64,000 nt of DNA from the NCBI RefSeq assembly GCF_014203895.1, contig NZ_JACHJY010000002.1, positions 434,001 through 498,000 of the forward strand. The letters run 5' to 3'. The number at the start of each line of letters is the position of its first letter. The first letter of the stretch is position 1. Below, piece by piece: positions 25,334-33,097 of the stretch. The notes below the pieces were generated by a model. The model was not told the origin of the DNA, made no database searches, and was given only the letters and a program-made list of their open reading frames with translations. Source of the DNA: Streptomyces nymphaeiformis (lineage in GTDB: Bacteria > Actinomycetota > Actinomycetes > Streptomycetales > Streptomycetaceae). Position numbers and translations under genes: made by a program.

Positions 25334-26188
25334 TCATACGCGGAATGGCGCGCCGTCCAGGGTCCAGTGCGGGTCGGGTGTGATGCCGAGCGCGGTGTAC
25401 ACCTGGGCGGCCACATCGGCGTGGTGGAGGACCTGCGGGGCCGCACCGGCGGACAGGCCCGGGCCGCACGCGGCGATCCACGCCGTGCGCTCCAGCGGGC
25501 TGCGGCCCCCGTGTCCCCCTTCGTCGCGGTGGCCGTGGTCCGTGACCACGATGACCGTCCACCGCTCCTGCTCGTACGAGGGGCGGCGGCGCACGGCGGC
25601 GAGGAGGCGGCCGAGGCGGCGGTCCGCCGCCTCGATCGACGCGCGGTACTCCGCGCCGCAGCCCAGGAAGTGGGCGGTCTCGTCGACCGCGCCCAGGTAG
25701 ACGAAGCCGGCGTGGAGGTCCTCGTCCAGGCCGAGGAGGTGCTCCGCGTCGGTGGTCACCCGCGTGTCCACCTCCTCCCAGGCCTCGGGCGTGTCCTCGC
25801 GGGGAGCGACATAGCCGAGCCGGGTGGGGGCGACGAAGAGCGGGCCGCCCTGCTGGGCGAGGAAGAGCGGAGCCCAGCCTCCGACGGCGAACGTGCGGCG
25901 TCCGCAGTCGGCGGCGAGGCGGGTCGTGAAGTCGGGGAAGACGTCGAGGCGGTTGCCGTCCAGGCGGTTGCCCCACACCCCGTGCTTGGCGACGCCGACA
26001 CCGGTGACGACGGTGGCCCAGCACGGGCCGGACATCGTGGGTGTCGCGGCGTCCACCTCGACGGGTGCGAGGAAGCCCTCGTGGGCGATCCCGTCGAGGT
26101 GGGGGGTGCCGAGTTCGGGGAGCAGGTCGAGGCGTACGCCGTCGATGCCGACCACCAGGACGCGGGCGGTGTCCGGTGCGGTGTCCAT
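25334..26188 (-). CDS. Type I phosphodiesterase/nucleotide pyrophosphatase-like hydrolase
   Basis: A 284-residue alkaline-phosphatase-superfamily enzyme without signal peptide. VLVVGIDGVRLDLL supplies a metal Asp, AATPTMSGPCWATVVTG the Thr/Ser nucleophile region and VIVVTDHGHRDEGGHGG the second metal cluster. VDETAHFLG is also typical. It starts at ATG 26188, 35 bases after the GH36 stop, and is probably cotranscribed with it. Substrate unknown; a sugar-phosphate or phosphodiester linked to glycan breakdown is a guess from context. Confidence 0.8.
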   Translation of the reverse strand: MDTAPDTARVLVVGIDGVRLDLLPELGTPHLDGIAHEGFLAPVEVDAATPTMSGPCWATVVTGVGVAKHGVWGNRLDGNRLDVFPDFTTRLAADCGRRTFAVGGWAPLFLAQQGGPLFVAPTRLGYVAPREDTPEAWEEVDTRVTTDAEHLLGLDEDLHAGFVYLGAVDETAHFLGCGAEYRASIEAADRRLGRLLAAVRRRPSYEQERWTVIVVTDHGHRDEGGHGGRSPLERTAWIAACGPGLSAGAAPQVLHHADVAAQVYTALGITPDPHWTLDGAPFRV

Positions 26189-26223
26189 GGGGCTGTCCAG
26201 AGGTGTCGTGGGTGGAGGGGGGG

Positions 26224-28350
26224 TCAGGGGCCGACGCGGCGGAGCCGGATCAGGCTGCTGGCGTAGTCGCCGGAGGGAAGCCGCGGGTCGATGCCCCGGC
26301 TCACCAGGACGGCACCGCTGTGCACCCGGTCCACGTCCAGGTCCAGATAGCGCGCCTCCGGGTCGAGCGCGGGCAGCCGCACGGGGGCGGGCGCGTGGCC
26401 GAAGCGGGTGGTGGGGCGCCAGACGAGGATCGCGTGCTCGCTGTCGTCCGGCGCCGCGTAGTGGACGGCGGACACGGGACCGTCGAAGGCGACGCGATGC
26501 TGGTGTCCCCGCTGGACGAGCGGGCGGATGCGCTTGTACGCGGCGACGAACTCGGTGGCCTCCTTCAACTCCTCCTCGGTCCAGGACGTCAGGTCCCCGC
26601 CGAGCCCCAGCGCCCCGGCCATGGCGACGTGGAAGCGGAAGCGCAGCGGGGTGCGCCGGCCCGTGGCGGGGTTCGGGCTGTCGGTGACCCACGCGGCCAT
26701 CGCCCGGGCGGGGAACAGCTGGGAGAAGCCGTGCTGGATCCCGATCCGGTCGACCGGATCGGTGTTGTCCGAGGTCCAGGCCTGGTCGGTGCGGGCGAGC
26801 ATGCCGAGGTCGACGCGCCCGCCACCGCCCGCGCACGCCTCGATGCCCAGGCCGGGGTGGTCGGCACGGAGCCGGTCCATGATGCGGTGGACGGCCCGGG
26901 TGTGATCGATCCAGAGCCGGTCGGGGTCGGGGTGGCCGTCCCAACCCGCTTCGGTGAAGGGGCGGTTGGCGTCCCACTTGAGCCAGTCGACGTCGTGCTC
27001 GCGGACCAGGCGGTCGAGGGTCTCGTGGGCCCAGGCCTCCACCTCGGGCCGGCCGAAGTTCAGCACCAGCTGGTTGCGGAGCTCGGTCGCGTCGAGCCGG
27101 CCGGAGTGGACGACCCAGTCCGGATGCGCCCGGTACAACTCGCTGTCCCGGTTGACCATTTCCGGTTCCACCCACAGACCGAACCGCATGCCGAGGCGGT
27201 GCACCTCGTCGGCGAGCGGACGCAGCCCCCGGGGGAAGGCCTCGGGGCGGGGCGTCCAGTCGCCGAGGCCCGACCGGTCGTCACGGCGGGTGCCGAACCA
27301 GCCGTCGTCCAGGACGAAGAGCTCCGTGCCGAGCCCGGCGGCCAGCCGCGCGAGGTGGATCTGACCGGCCTCGTCGACGTCGAACCCGGTGGCCTCCCAC
27401 GAGTTGTAGAGGACCGGCCGGTCGCGCTCGGGCTCCGGCAGCACGTTCCCGCTCACGTACGCGTGCCAGGCGCGGCTGGCCCCGCCGAAACCGTCCGGCG
27501 TGTAGAGGCCCGCGTACACCGGGGTGCGCAGGCTCTCGCCCGGCCGCAGGGTCCAGCCGACCCCCTCGTGGCCGAAGCCGCCGGTCCAGGTGGTGCGGCC
27601 GACCGGATCGCGGTGGACCGTGACGCGCCAGCTTCCGCTCCAGGCGAGCGCGGTGCTCCACACCTCGCCCCGTACCTCGCTCGCGGTGCCGTCGTCGACG
27701 GCCAGCCAGGGGTTCGCGTGGTGGCCGGTGAGTCCCCGGCGGCTCGTCAGCACGGTCTCGGCGACCGGAAGCCGGTCGCGCTGCAGCTGGAACTCGCTGT
27801 TCCAGCCGCCCGCCAGGTGGCTGAGCCGGTAGTCGGCCAGCGGGGGAGCGGTCCAGGACGCCGAGTCGAGCCGGTCGACGGAGATCGGACCGGGCGATCC
27901 GTCCGCCTCCCCGGTGTGGGTCAGTTCCGTCCAGCGTTCGATGACGTCCGTGTCGGGCCGTACGCGATAGCAGAGTTCGGCCCGCAGCGGGCGGTGCCGG
28001 TCCTCCAGGCGCAGCCGCAGCTCCCCGCCGTCGACGTGGTGGCCGGCGAAGCGCCACTGGGTGCCTCGGGTGCCGTCGGCGAAGCGGACCTGCAGGCCGG
28101 CCGGTCCGAAGCGTGCCCCGGTCTGAGGCGCGAGTTCGTCGGGCGCGGCGTCCGCCTCGAAGCTGCTCGCGGCGGGTGAGGCCGCGTCGGGCAGCGCGGC
28201 CAGGGCGTCGATGCCGAGCGGCCCGCCCCAGTGGACGTTGCGGGGGCTGCCGTCGGCGGCGAGGCGGAGGGCGTAGACGCTGTGGGGCGTCCGCAGGACC
28301 GCGAGGCCGAGGTCGGGGTGGAAGGTGACGGGCGGGAGTGCGGCAAGCAC
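26224..28350 (-). CDS. Alpha-galactosidase, glycoside hydrolase family 36
   Basis: A 708-residue intracellular enzyme. The N-terminal beta domain contains the WxSE-type region (HLAGGWNSEFQLQRDRLP, then SRRGLTGHHANPWLAVDD). The barrel carries PVLYNSWEATGFDVDE, LFVLDDGWFGTRRDD, GLWVEPEMVN, WLKWDANRPF with the nucleophile Asp, and AWTSDNTDPVDRIGIQHG with the acid/base Asp. It removes terminal alpha-galactose from oligosaccharides. GTG at 28350 is chosen because the protein aligns from VLAALPPVTFHPD; an upstream ATG at 28449 would add 33 poor residues. Divergent from the ROK regulator, whose operator probably controls both. Confidence 0.9.
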   Translation of the reverse strand: MLAALPPVTFHPDLGLAVLRTPHSVYALRLAADGSPRNVHWGGPLGIDALAALPDAASPAASSFEADAAPDELAPQTGARFGPAGLQVRFADGTRGTQWRFAGHHVDGGELRLRLEDRHRPLRAELCYRVRPDTDVIERWTELTHTGEADGSPGPISVDRLDSASWTAPPLADYRLSHLAGGWNSEFQLQRDRLPVAETVLTSRRGLTGHHANPWLAVDDGTASEVRGEVWSTALAWSGSWRVTVHRDPVGRTTWTGGFGHEGVGWTLRPGESLRTPVYAGLYTPDGFGGASRAWHAYVSGNVLPEPERDRPVLYNSWEATGFDVDEAGQIHLARLAAGLGTELFVLDDGWFGTRRDDRSGLGDWTPRPEAFPRGLRPLADEVHRLGMRFGLWVEPEMVNRDSELYRAHPDWVVHSGRLDATELRNQLVLNFGRPEVEAWAHETLDRLVREHDVDWLKWDANRPFTEAGWDGHPDPDRLWIDHTRAVHRIMDRLRADHPGLGIEACAGGGGRVDLGMLARTDQAWTSDNTDPVDRIGIQHGFSQLFPARAMAAWVTDSPNPATGRRTPLRFRFHVAMAGALGLGGDLTSWTEEELKEATEFVAAYKRIRPLVQRGHQHRVAFDGPVSAVHYAAPDDSEHAILVWRPTTRFGHAPAPVRLPALDPEARYLDLDVDRVHSGAVLVSRGIDPRLPSGDYASSLIRLRRVGP

Positions 28351-28484
28351 GGATGGATCCCCTGACGGTGCGGTGGTAACAGGGCCGTATCCAGGGCGAC
28401 TTGCGTGGAGAGTCGCCGAAGTCGCTTTCCATGTGCCGGAGATGGGCACAGAAGCGGGCCCGAGCGTAGGGGAGCCCCAACTCT

Positions 28485-28515
28485 CAAATCAATACTGGAA
28501 GAAGTTATTTATTTG
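28485..28515. promoter_or_regulatory. AT-rich imperfect inverted repeat between GH36 and ROK genes
   Basis: CAAATCAAT-N13-ATTTATTTG matches at 8 of 9 paired positions and is one of the most AT-rich spots in the window. Its place between divergent sugar genes fits the operator of the ROK repressor (inference). Confidence 0.55.
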
Positions 28516-28518
28516 CTC

Positions 28519-28524
28519 TACGTT
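28519..28524 (+). promoter_or_regulatory. -10 element, probable leaderless promoter of the ROK gene
   Basis: TACGTT (TAnnnT) ends 6 bases before the GTG at 28531, with no ribosome site. The -35 region would fall inside the AT-rich inverted repeat, so repressor binding would block the promoter. Confidence 0.45.
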
Positions 28525-28530
28525 GCACCC

Positions 28531-29721
28531 GTGTTTCGACATCACTCCCAGCCTCTGGTCAGTGCGCCCGCCGAGACCGCGGTCCTCGCCCTGCTCCTCG
28601 CGGAGGGCCCGCTCAGCAGAGTGGAACTGGCCCGGCGAACGGGACTCTCCTCGACGGCCGTCACCAAGGCGGCCAGGCCGCTCATCGACGACGGCTACCT
28701 GTACGAACTCCCGCCGGAGCGCACCGCCCCCGGCGCCGGACGACCCGTCAACCCGCTCGCGGTCGCGCCCGACCGGGAGTACTTCATCGGACTGAAGATC
28801 AGCGCCGGTGAACTCTTCGGCGCCGTCTGCGACCTCAGGGCCGGCATCCGGGCCACGGCCGGCCGGCCGTTGAACGAGTGCACCCCCGAGGCCGTCGCCG
28901 TCCAGGTCGCCGGCCTGGTCGACGAACTCCTCGACGCCGACCCGGCGTTCCGCGACCGTACGCGCCACCTCGGCGTCGCCGTGAACGGCGACGTGGACCG
29001 CGACAGCGGACGGCTCCGCCACTCCGGCCTGCTCGGCTGGCGCGACGTCCCGCTCGCCGAACTGCTCGCCGCCTCCACCGGCCTGACGGTCACCGTCGAG
29101 AACGACGTCAGGGCCCTCACCGTCGCCGAGCACTGGTTCGGAGAGGGCATCGGCACCGAGTACTTCGCGCTGGTCACCATCGGCTCGGGCATCGGCTCCG
29201 CCCTCGTCGTCAACGGGCGCCTGCTCAGGGGCGCCTACGGCGTCGCGGGCGAGGTCGGACACGTCTGCGTCGACCCGACCGGACCGCGCTGCCGCTGCGG
29301 CGCACGCGGCTGCGTCGAGTCCATCGCCTCGACCGACGTGATCCTCGCGGCGGTCCGCGAGGCCGCCGCGAACCCGCGCCTCACCTTCGGCGAGGTCGTC
29401 GGGATGGCCCGCGAGGGCAGCCCCGAGGCCTGCGAGGCGTTCGCCCGCGCCGGACGCGCCATCGGGGTCGGCATCGCCACCCTGGTCAACGTCGTCGGCC
29501 CGGAACGGGTCGTCGTCAGCGGTGAGGGGGTCGACGCCTACGACCTCCTCGGCCGCCACATCCAGGACGCGTACGCCGCGCACGTCTTCGGCGCCGCGTC
29601 CCGCTGTCCGCTCTCGCTGCGCCCGCTGCCCTGGGAGGAATGGGCCCGAGGGGGAGCCGCCGTGGCCATACAGGCCCTCTTCCCGCAGCCCGCGTCGCCC
29701 TCCACGATCGGCGTCGGCTGA
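28531..29721 (+). CDS. ROK-family transcriptional regulator of the glycan locus
   Basis: A 396-residue regulator. The N-terminal winged helix (ETAVLALLLAEGPLSRVELARRTGLSSTAVTKAARPLIDDGYL) precedes the ROK sugar-binding domain: GVAVNGDVD, VENDVRALTVAEHWFGEG, LVTIGSGIGSALVVNG and the zinc motif GEVGHVCVDPTG with CRCGARGCVE. ROK repressors release DNA on binding a sugar or sugar phosphate. The upstream in-frame ATG at 28405 would read through the GH36 promoter region, so GTG 28531 with a leaderless promoter is preferred. First gene of the plus-strand glycan operon. Confidence 0.88.
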   Translation: MFRHHSQPLVSAPAETAVLALLLAEGPLSRVELARRTGLSSTAVTKAARPLIDDGYLYELPPERTAPGAGRPVNPLAVAPDREYFIGLKISAGELFGAVCDLRAGIRATAGRPLNECTPEAVAVQVAGLVDELLDADPAFRDRTRHLGVAVNGDVDRDSGRLRHSGLLGWRDVPLAELLAASTGLTVTVENDVRALTVAEHWFGEGIGTEYFALVTIGSGIGSALVVNGRLLRGAYGVAGEVGHVCVDPTGPRCRCGARGCVESIASTDVILAAVREAAANPRLTFGEVVGMAREGSPEACEAFARAGRAIGVGIATLVNVVGPERVVVSGEGVDAYDLLGRHIQDAYAAHVFGAASRCPLSLRPLPWEEWARGGAAVAIQALFPQPASPSTIGVG

Positions 29722-29860
29722 CCGGCGCGGCGAAACCGCCGTCCCCGCAGCCGTCGCGTACGACTCCCTGGCCGCCGCCCTCCTCTGCCGGCAAGCACTG
29801 ACGAAGGCGCCGACCAGGGAGCACATCCGCCCCGCACACCCTCACAGAAGGACATACGAC

Positions 29861-31144
29861 ATGAGCGCACGCAGAGCCGAGCTTAGCCGACGAGGCTTCC
29901 TCACGGGATCGCTGCTCGTCGCCGCCGGAACGGTCCTGACGACCGCCTGCAGCACCGACCCCACCGGCGGCTCCTCCTCCGGAGCGAAGACCACCCTCAA
30001 CGTCTGGTACCACGCCTACGGCGAGACCGGCACCCAGCAGGCCGTGCTCCGCTACGCCACCGCCTTCACCAAGGCCAACCCCGACATCGCGGTCAAGGTG
30101 ACGTGGGTTCCCGGCGACTACTCGGCCAAGGTCAACGCGACCCTGCTGACCGACGCGGCCCCCGACGTCTTCGAGATCGGCGACTTCAGCGAGGCCATGG
30201 TCCGGCGGGGGCAGATCGCCGCGCTCGACGACGTGTACGGCAGCGCCCGGAGCGACTTCAACGCCAACGCCATCAGCTCCGTCACCGTCGACGGCAAGCT
30301 GTACGGCGTCAAGATGATCGACGACGTCATCATGCTCTACTACCGCAAGAGCGTCCTCGCGAAGGCCGGGATCACCCCGCCCACCACCTTCGACGGTCTC
30401 GCCGCGGCGGCCAAGGCCCTGACCACCAGCAAGAACAAGGGCCTCTTCGTCGGCAACGACGGCATCGGCGACAGCGCCAGCAACGCCGTCTGGTCCAACG
30501 GCGGCGACCTCGTGACCCCCGAGGGCAAGGTGGCGTTCGGATCGCCCCGGGCCCTCGAGGCGGTCACCGCCCTGAAGCGCCTGCACGACGACAAGTCGCT
30601 GCTCCTCGGCTTCACCACCGACTGGTGGGACCCCGCCGCCTTCACCCAGGGCGTCGTGCCGATGCAGTGGTGCGGCCTGTGGGCGATGCCCGCCGTCCAG
30701 GACGCGCTCGGCGACGACTTCGGCGTGATCCCCTGGCCCGCCTTCAAGGCCGGCGGCACCCCCGTCGTCCGGGTCGGCGGCTGGACCGAATGCGTGAACG
30801 CCAAGAGCAGGAACCTGGCGGCGGCGAAGAAGTTCGCCCAGTGGCTGTGGGTCGAGCAGTCCTCCCTCCAGCGGGACTTCGCCGAGAGCTACGGATTCCA
30901 CGTCCCGCCGCGCAAGTCCGTCGCGGCGACCGCGGAGAAGCTCTCCACCGGCACCGCCAAGGAGACCGTGGTCCTGGCAGAGAAGTACGGGAAGCACAAC
31001 CCGGGAACCTGGGACACCGCGATCAGCAGCGCCTTCAACGCGGCCGCGGCGAAGATAACCGGCGGCGAAGGCGATCCGGCCGCCCTCCTCGCCGACGCGG
31101 CGAAGAAGGCCCAGAGCGAGATCGACAAGCAGCTCGGCCGGTGA
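29861..31144 (+). CDS. ABC sugar-binding lipoprotein of the glycan locus
   Basis: A 427-residue family-1 extracellular solute-binding protein. ATG 29861 follows AGAAGGA. The N-terminus has a twin-arginine-like SRRGFLTGSLLVAAG and a lipobox LTTAC, so it may be exported by Tat and lipidated. The mature part shows NVWYHAYGETGTQQAVLRYATAFTKANPDIAVKV, PDVFEIGDFSEAMVRRGQI and VPMQWCGLWAMPAVQDALG. It should capture oligosaccharides released by the secreted GH5 enzyme. The stop overlaps the permease GTG. Confidence 0.92.
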   Translation: MSARRAELSRRGFLTGSLLVAAGTVLTTACSTDPTGGSSSGAKTTLNVWYHAYGETGTQQAVLRYATAFTKANPDIAVKVTWVPGDYSAKVNATLLTDAAPDVFEIGDFSEAMVRRGQIAALDDVYGSARSDFNANAISSVTVDGKLYGVKMIDDVIMLYYRKSVLAKAGITPPTTFDGLAAAAKALTTSKNKGLFVGNDGIGDSASNAVWSNGGDLVTPEGKVAFGSPRALEAVTALKRLHDDKSLLLGFTTDWWDPAAFTQGVVPMQWCGLWAMPAVQDALGDDFGVIPWPAFKAGGTPVVRVGGWTECVNAKSRNLAAAKKFAQWLWVEQSSLQRDFAESYGFHVPPRKSVAATAEKLSTGTAKETVVLAEKYGKHNPGTWDTAISSAFNAAAAKITGGEGDPAALLADAAKKAQSEIDKQLGR

Positions 31145-32151
31145 CACCGATGAACGCCTCGGCGACCTCCACCACGACGAAGCCCGAGAGCACCGGGCGC
31201 CCCGCGGCCACCCCGCGCGGCGCCGCCCGGACCGCCCGGTCCGGCCGGCCCCGCGCCGGCCGGTCCGGCTGGACCGCGTTCGTGCTCCTCACCGCACCCG
31301 TGCTCATCGGGCTCGGCATCTTCAAGTACGTCGCGATCGGCTGGAGCTTCCTGCTCAGCCTCAGCGACGCGCGCGGCACCATCGCCCTCGGCCACTGGGT
31401 CGGACTCGACAACTACCGGACGCTCCTGTCCGACCAGGCCTTCCGCGACTCGCTCGTCCAGATCCTGCTCTTCACCGCCTTCATCGTGCCGGTCACCTTC
31501 GCCGTCTCCCTGGGGCTCGCGCTCCTGGTCCACCGGATCCGGCGCGGCCGGGCCCTGTTCCGCACCACCTTCCTCATCCCGGCGGCCGTCTCGTACGTCG
31601 CCGCCTCACTGCTGTGGAAGATGAGCCTGTTCAACGGCCTTCCGGCGGGCATCGCCAACACGATCGGCGGCTGGTTCGGCGCGGAGCCGGTGGCCTGGCT
31701 CCAGTCCACCTCGCCACCGCTCTACTGGATCGTCCTCGTCACGCTGCGCCTGTGGCTCCAGGTCGGCTTCTACATGGTGCTCTTCCTCGCCGGGCTCCAG
31801 GCCATCCCCAAGGAGCTGTACGAGGCGGCCGCACTCGACGGCGCCACCGGCAGGCGACTCCTCACCGGCGTCACCCTGCCCATGCTGCGCAACACCTCCG
31901 TCGCCGTCCTCATGCTGCTGTTCATCGCCGCCTTCCAGGCCTTCGACGAGTTCTACAACCTCTTCAACAGCGGGCAGTCCGGCACCGGGACCGCCCCCGT
32001 CCAGACCCCCCTGGTCCACCTCTACAACACCGCCATGGGCAGCCAGAACTACGGCATCGGCTCCGCCGGAGCCTTCGTGCTCACCGCCCTCATCGTCGGA
32101 GTGACCCTGATCCAGGGCCGGTTCACCGGCTTCGGCAGGAGCGGAGAATGA
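31141..32151 (+). CDS. ABC sugar permease, first membrane subunit (MalF-like)
   Basis: A 336-residue protein with a basic, Pro/Ala-rich N-terminal tail and six membrane segments starting at AFVLLTAPVLIGLGIFKYVAIGW. The EAA loop reads YEAAALDGATGRRLLTGVTLPML, where the ATPase docks. GTG 31141 overlaps the preceding TGA; an in-frame ATG at 31150 is a close alternative. No ATPase gene is in the locus; a shared MsiK-type ATPase elsewhere is usual in Streptomyces. Confidence 0.9.
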   Translation: MTPMNASATSTTTKPESTGRPAATPRGAARTARSGRPRAGRSGWTAFVLLTAPVLIGLGIFKYVAIGWSFLLSLSDARGTIALGHWVGLDNYRTLLSDQAFRDSLVQILLFTAFIVPVTFAVSLGLALLVHRIRRGRALFRTTFLIPAAVSYVAASLLWKMSLFNGLPAGIANTIGGWFGAEPVAWLQSTSPPLYWIVLVTLRLWLQVGFYMVLFLAGLQAIPKELYEAAALDGATGRRLLTGVTLPMLRNTSVAVLMLLFIAAFQAFDEFYNLFNSGQSGTGTAPVQTPLVHLYNTAMGSQNYGIGSAGAFVLTALIVGVTLIQGRFTGFGRSGE

Positions 32152-32158
32152 GAAGCGC

Positions 32159-33004
32159 ATGACGACCCTGCCCGCACTGGCCCGCACCGCGCGCCTCGGC
32201 GCCCGCGGCCTCCTCGTCGGCCTGCTCACCGCGGCCTTCCTCGCGCCCTTCTACCTGATGCTCCGCAACTCCCTCATGGACTCCCGGAGCCTGACGGCGC
32301 CCGAGTGGACGTGGTGGCCCTCGACGATGCACTTCGAGAACTTCACCGCCCTCTTCGACGACCCCGCCGTCTCCATGGGCCCGGCCCTCGGCAACTCGCT
32401 GCTCATCGCCGCCGTCACCGCACCCGTGTCCACGCTCCTCGCCTCCGCCGCCGGCTACGCCCTTGCCAGGATCCCGGTCCCGGGACGCGGGGTGGTGCTC
32501 GCCCTGGTGGTGGCCACGCTGATGATCCCCGGCTCGGTCACCTTCGTGCCGACGTTCGTCGTGGTCGGCTCCATGGGCGGCGTCAACACCCTCTGGGGCA
32601 TCGTCGTGCCCGGCCTCTTCAATCCGTTCGCGGTGCTGCTGTTCCGCAACTTCTACCTGCAGTTCCCGAGCGAGATCGAGGACGCCGGACGACTCGACGG
32701 CCTCGGCTGGCTGGGCCTGTACGGCCGGATCGCCCTGCCGAGCTCCGGAGCGATGCTGGCCTCGCTCGGCGCACTGTCCTTCATCGACAGCTGGAACTCC
32801 TTCCTGTGGCCCCTGGTCATCGGACAGGACCCGTCCGCCTGGACCGCGCAGATCGCGCTGTCCACGTTCCTCACCTCGCAGACCATCAACCTGCCCGGCC
32901 TCTTCGCCGGCGCCGTCGTCACCATCACGCCTCTGGTCGTCATGTTCCTCGTCGCCCAGCGCTACATCGTCGAAGGCATCGCCACCAGCGGCCTCAAGGG
33001 CTGA
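32159..33004 (+). CDS. ABC sugar permease, second membrane subunit (MalG-like)
   Basis: A 281-residue protein with six predicted membrane spans and the EAA-loop sequence EIEDAGRLDGLGWLGLYGRIALP. It pairs with the upstream permease, 7 bases away, to form the translocation channel. The C-terminus (FLVAQRYIVEGIATSGLKG) is the standard ending of this family. Confidence 0.9.
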   Translation: MTTLPALARTARLGARGLLVGLLTAAFLAPFYLMLRNSLMDSRSLTAPEWTWWPSTMHFENFTALFDDPAVSMGPALGNSLLIAAVTAPVSTLLASAAGYALARIPVPGRGVVLALVVATLMIPGSVTFVPTFVVVGSMGGVNTLWGIVVPGLFNPFAVLLFRNFYLQFPSEIEDAGRLDGLGWLGLYGRIALPSSGAMLASLGALSFIDSWNSFLWPLVIGQDPSAWTAQIALSTFLTSQTINLPGLFAGAVVTITPLVVMFLVAQRYIVEGIATSGLKG

Positions 33005-33030
33005 CCGGACACGCATCGGCCCACCAGTCT

Positions 33031-33050
33031 CCCCGGACCCCGGTCCGGGG
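33031..33050 (+). terminator. Hairpin between the ABC genes and the GH5 gene
   Basis: CCCCGGACC pairs with GGTCCGGGG around a 2-base loop. It may terminate or attenuate part of the ABC transcript before the GH5 gene, allowing different expression of importer and secreted enzyme. Confidence 0.4.
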
Positions 33051-33097
33051 CCGCACCACCCGCACTCCCTCACCCCACTACGACGGAGGGACACCTC

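Noticed and set aside
26189..27175. N-terminal extension of the phosphodiesterase frame into the GH36 gene
   Set aside because: The extension is a shadow of GH36; family members start at VLVVGIDGVR-like sequence.
28405..28530. N-terminal extension of the ROK protein to ATG 28405
   Set aside because: It would cover the divergent promoter and the AT-rich inverted repeat, and the added residues do not resemble ROK N-termini.
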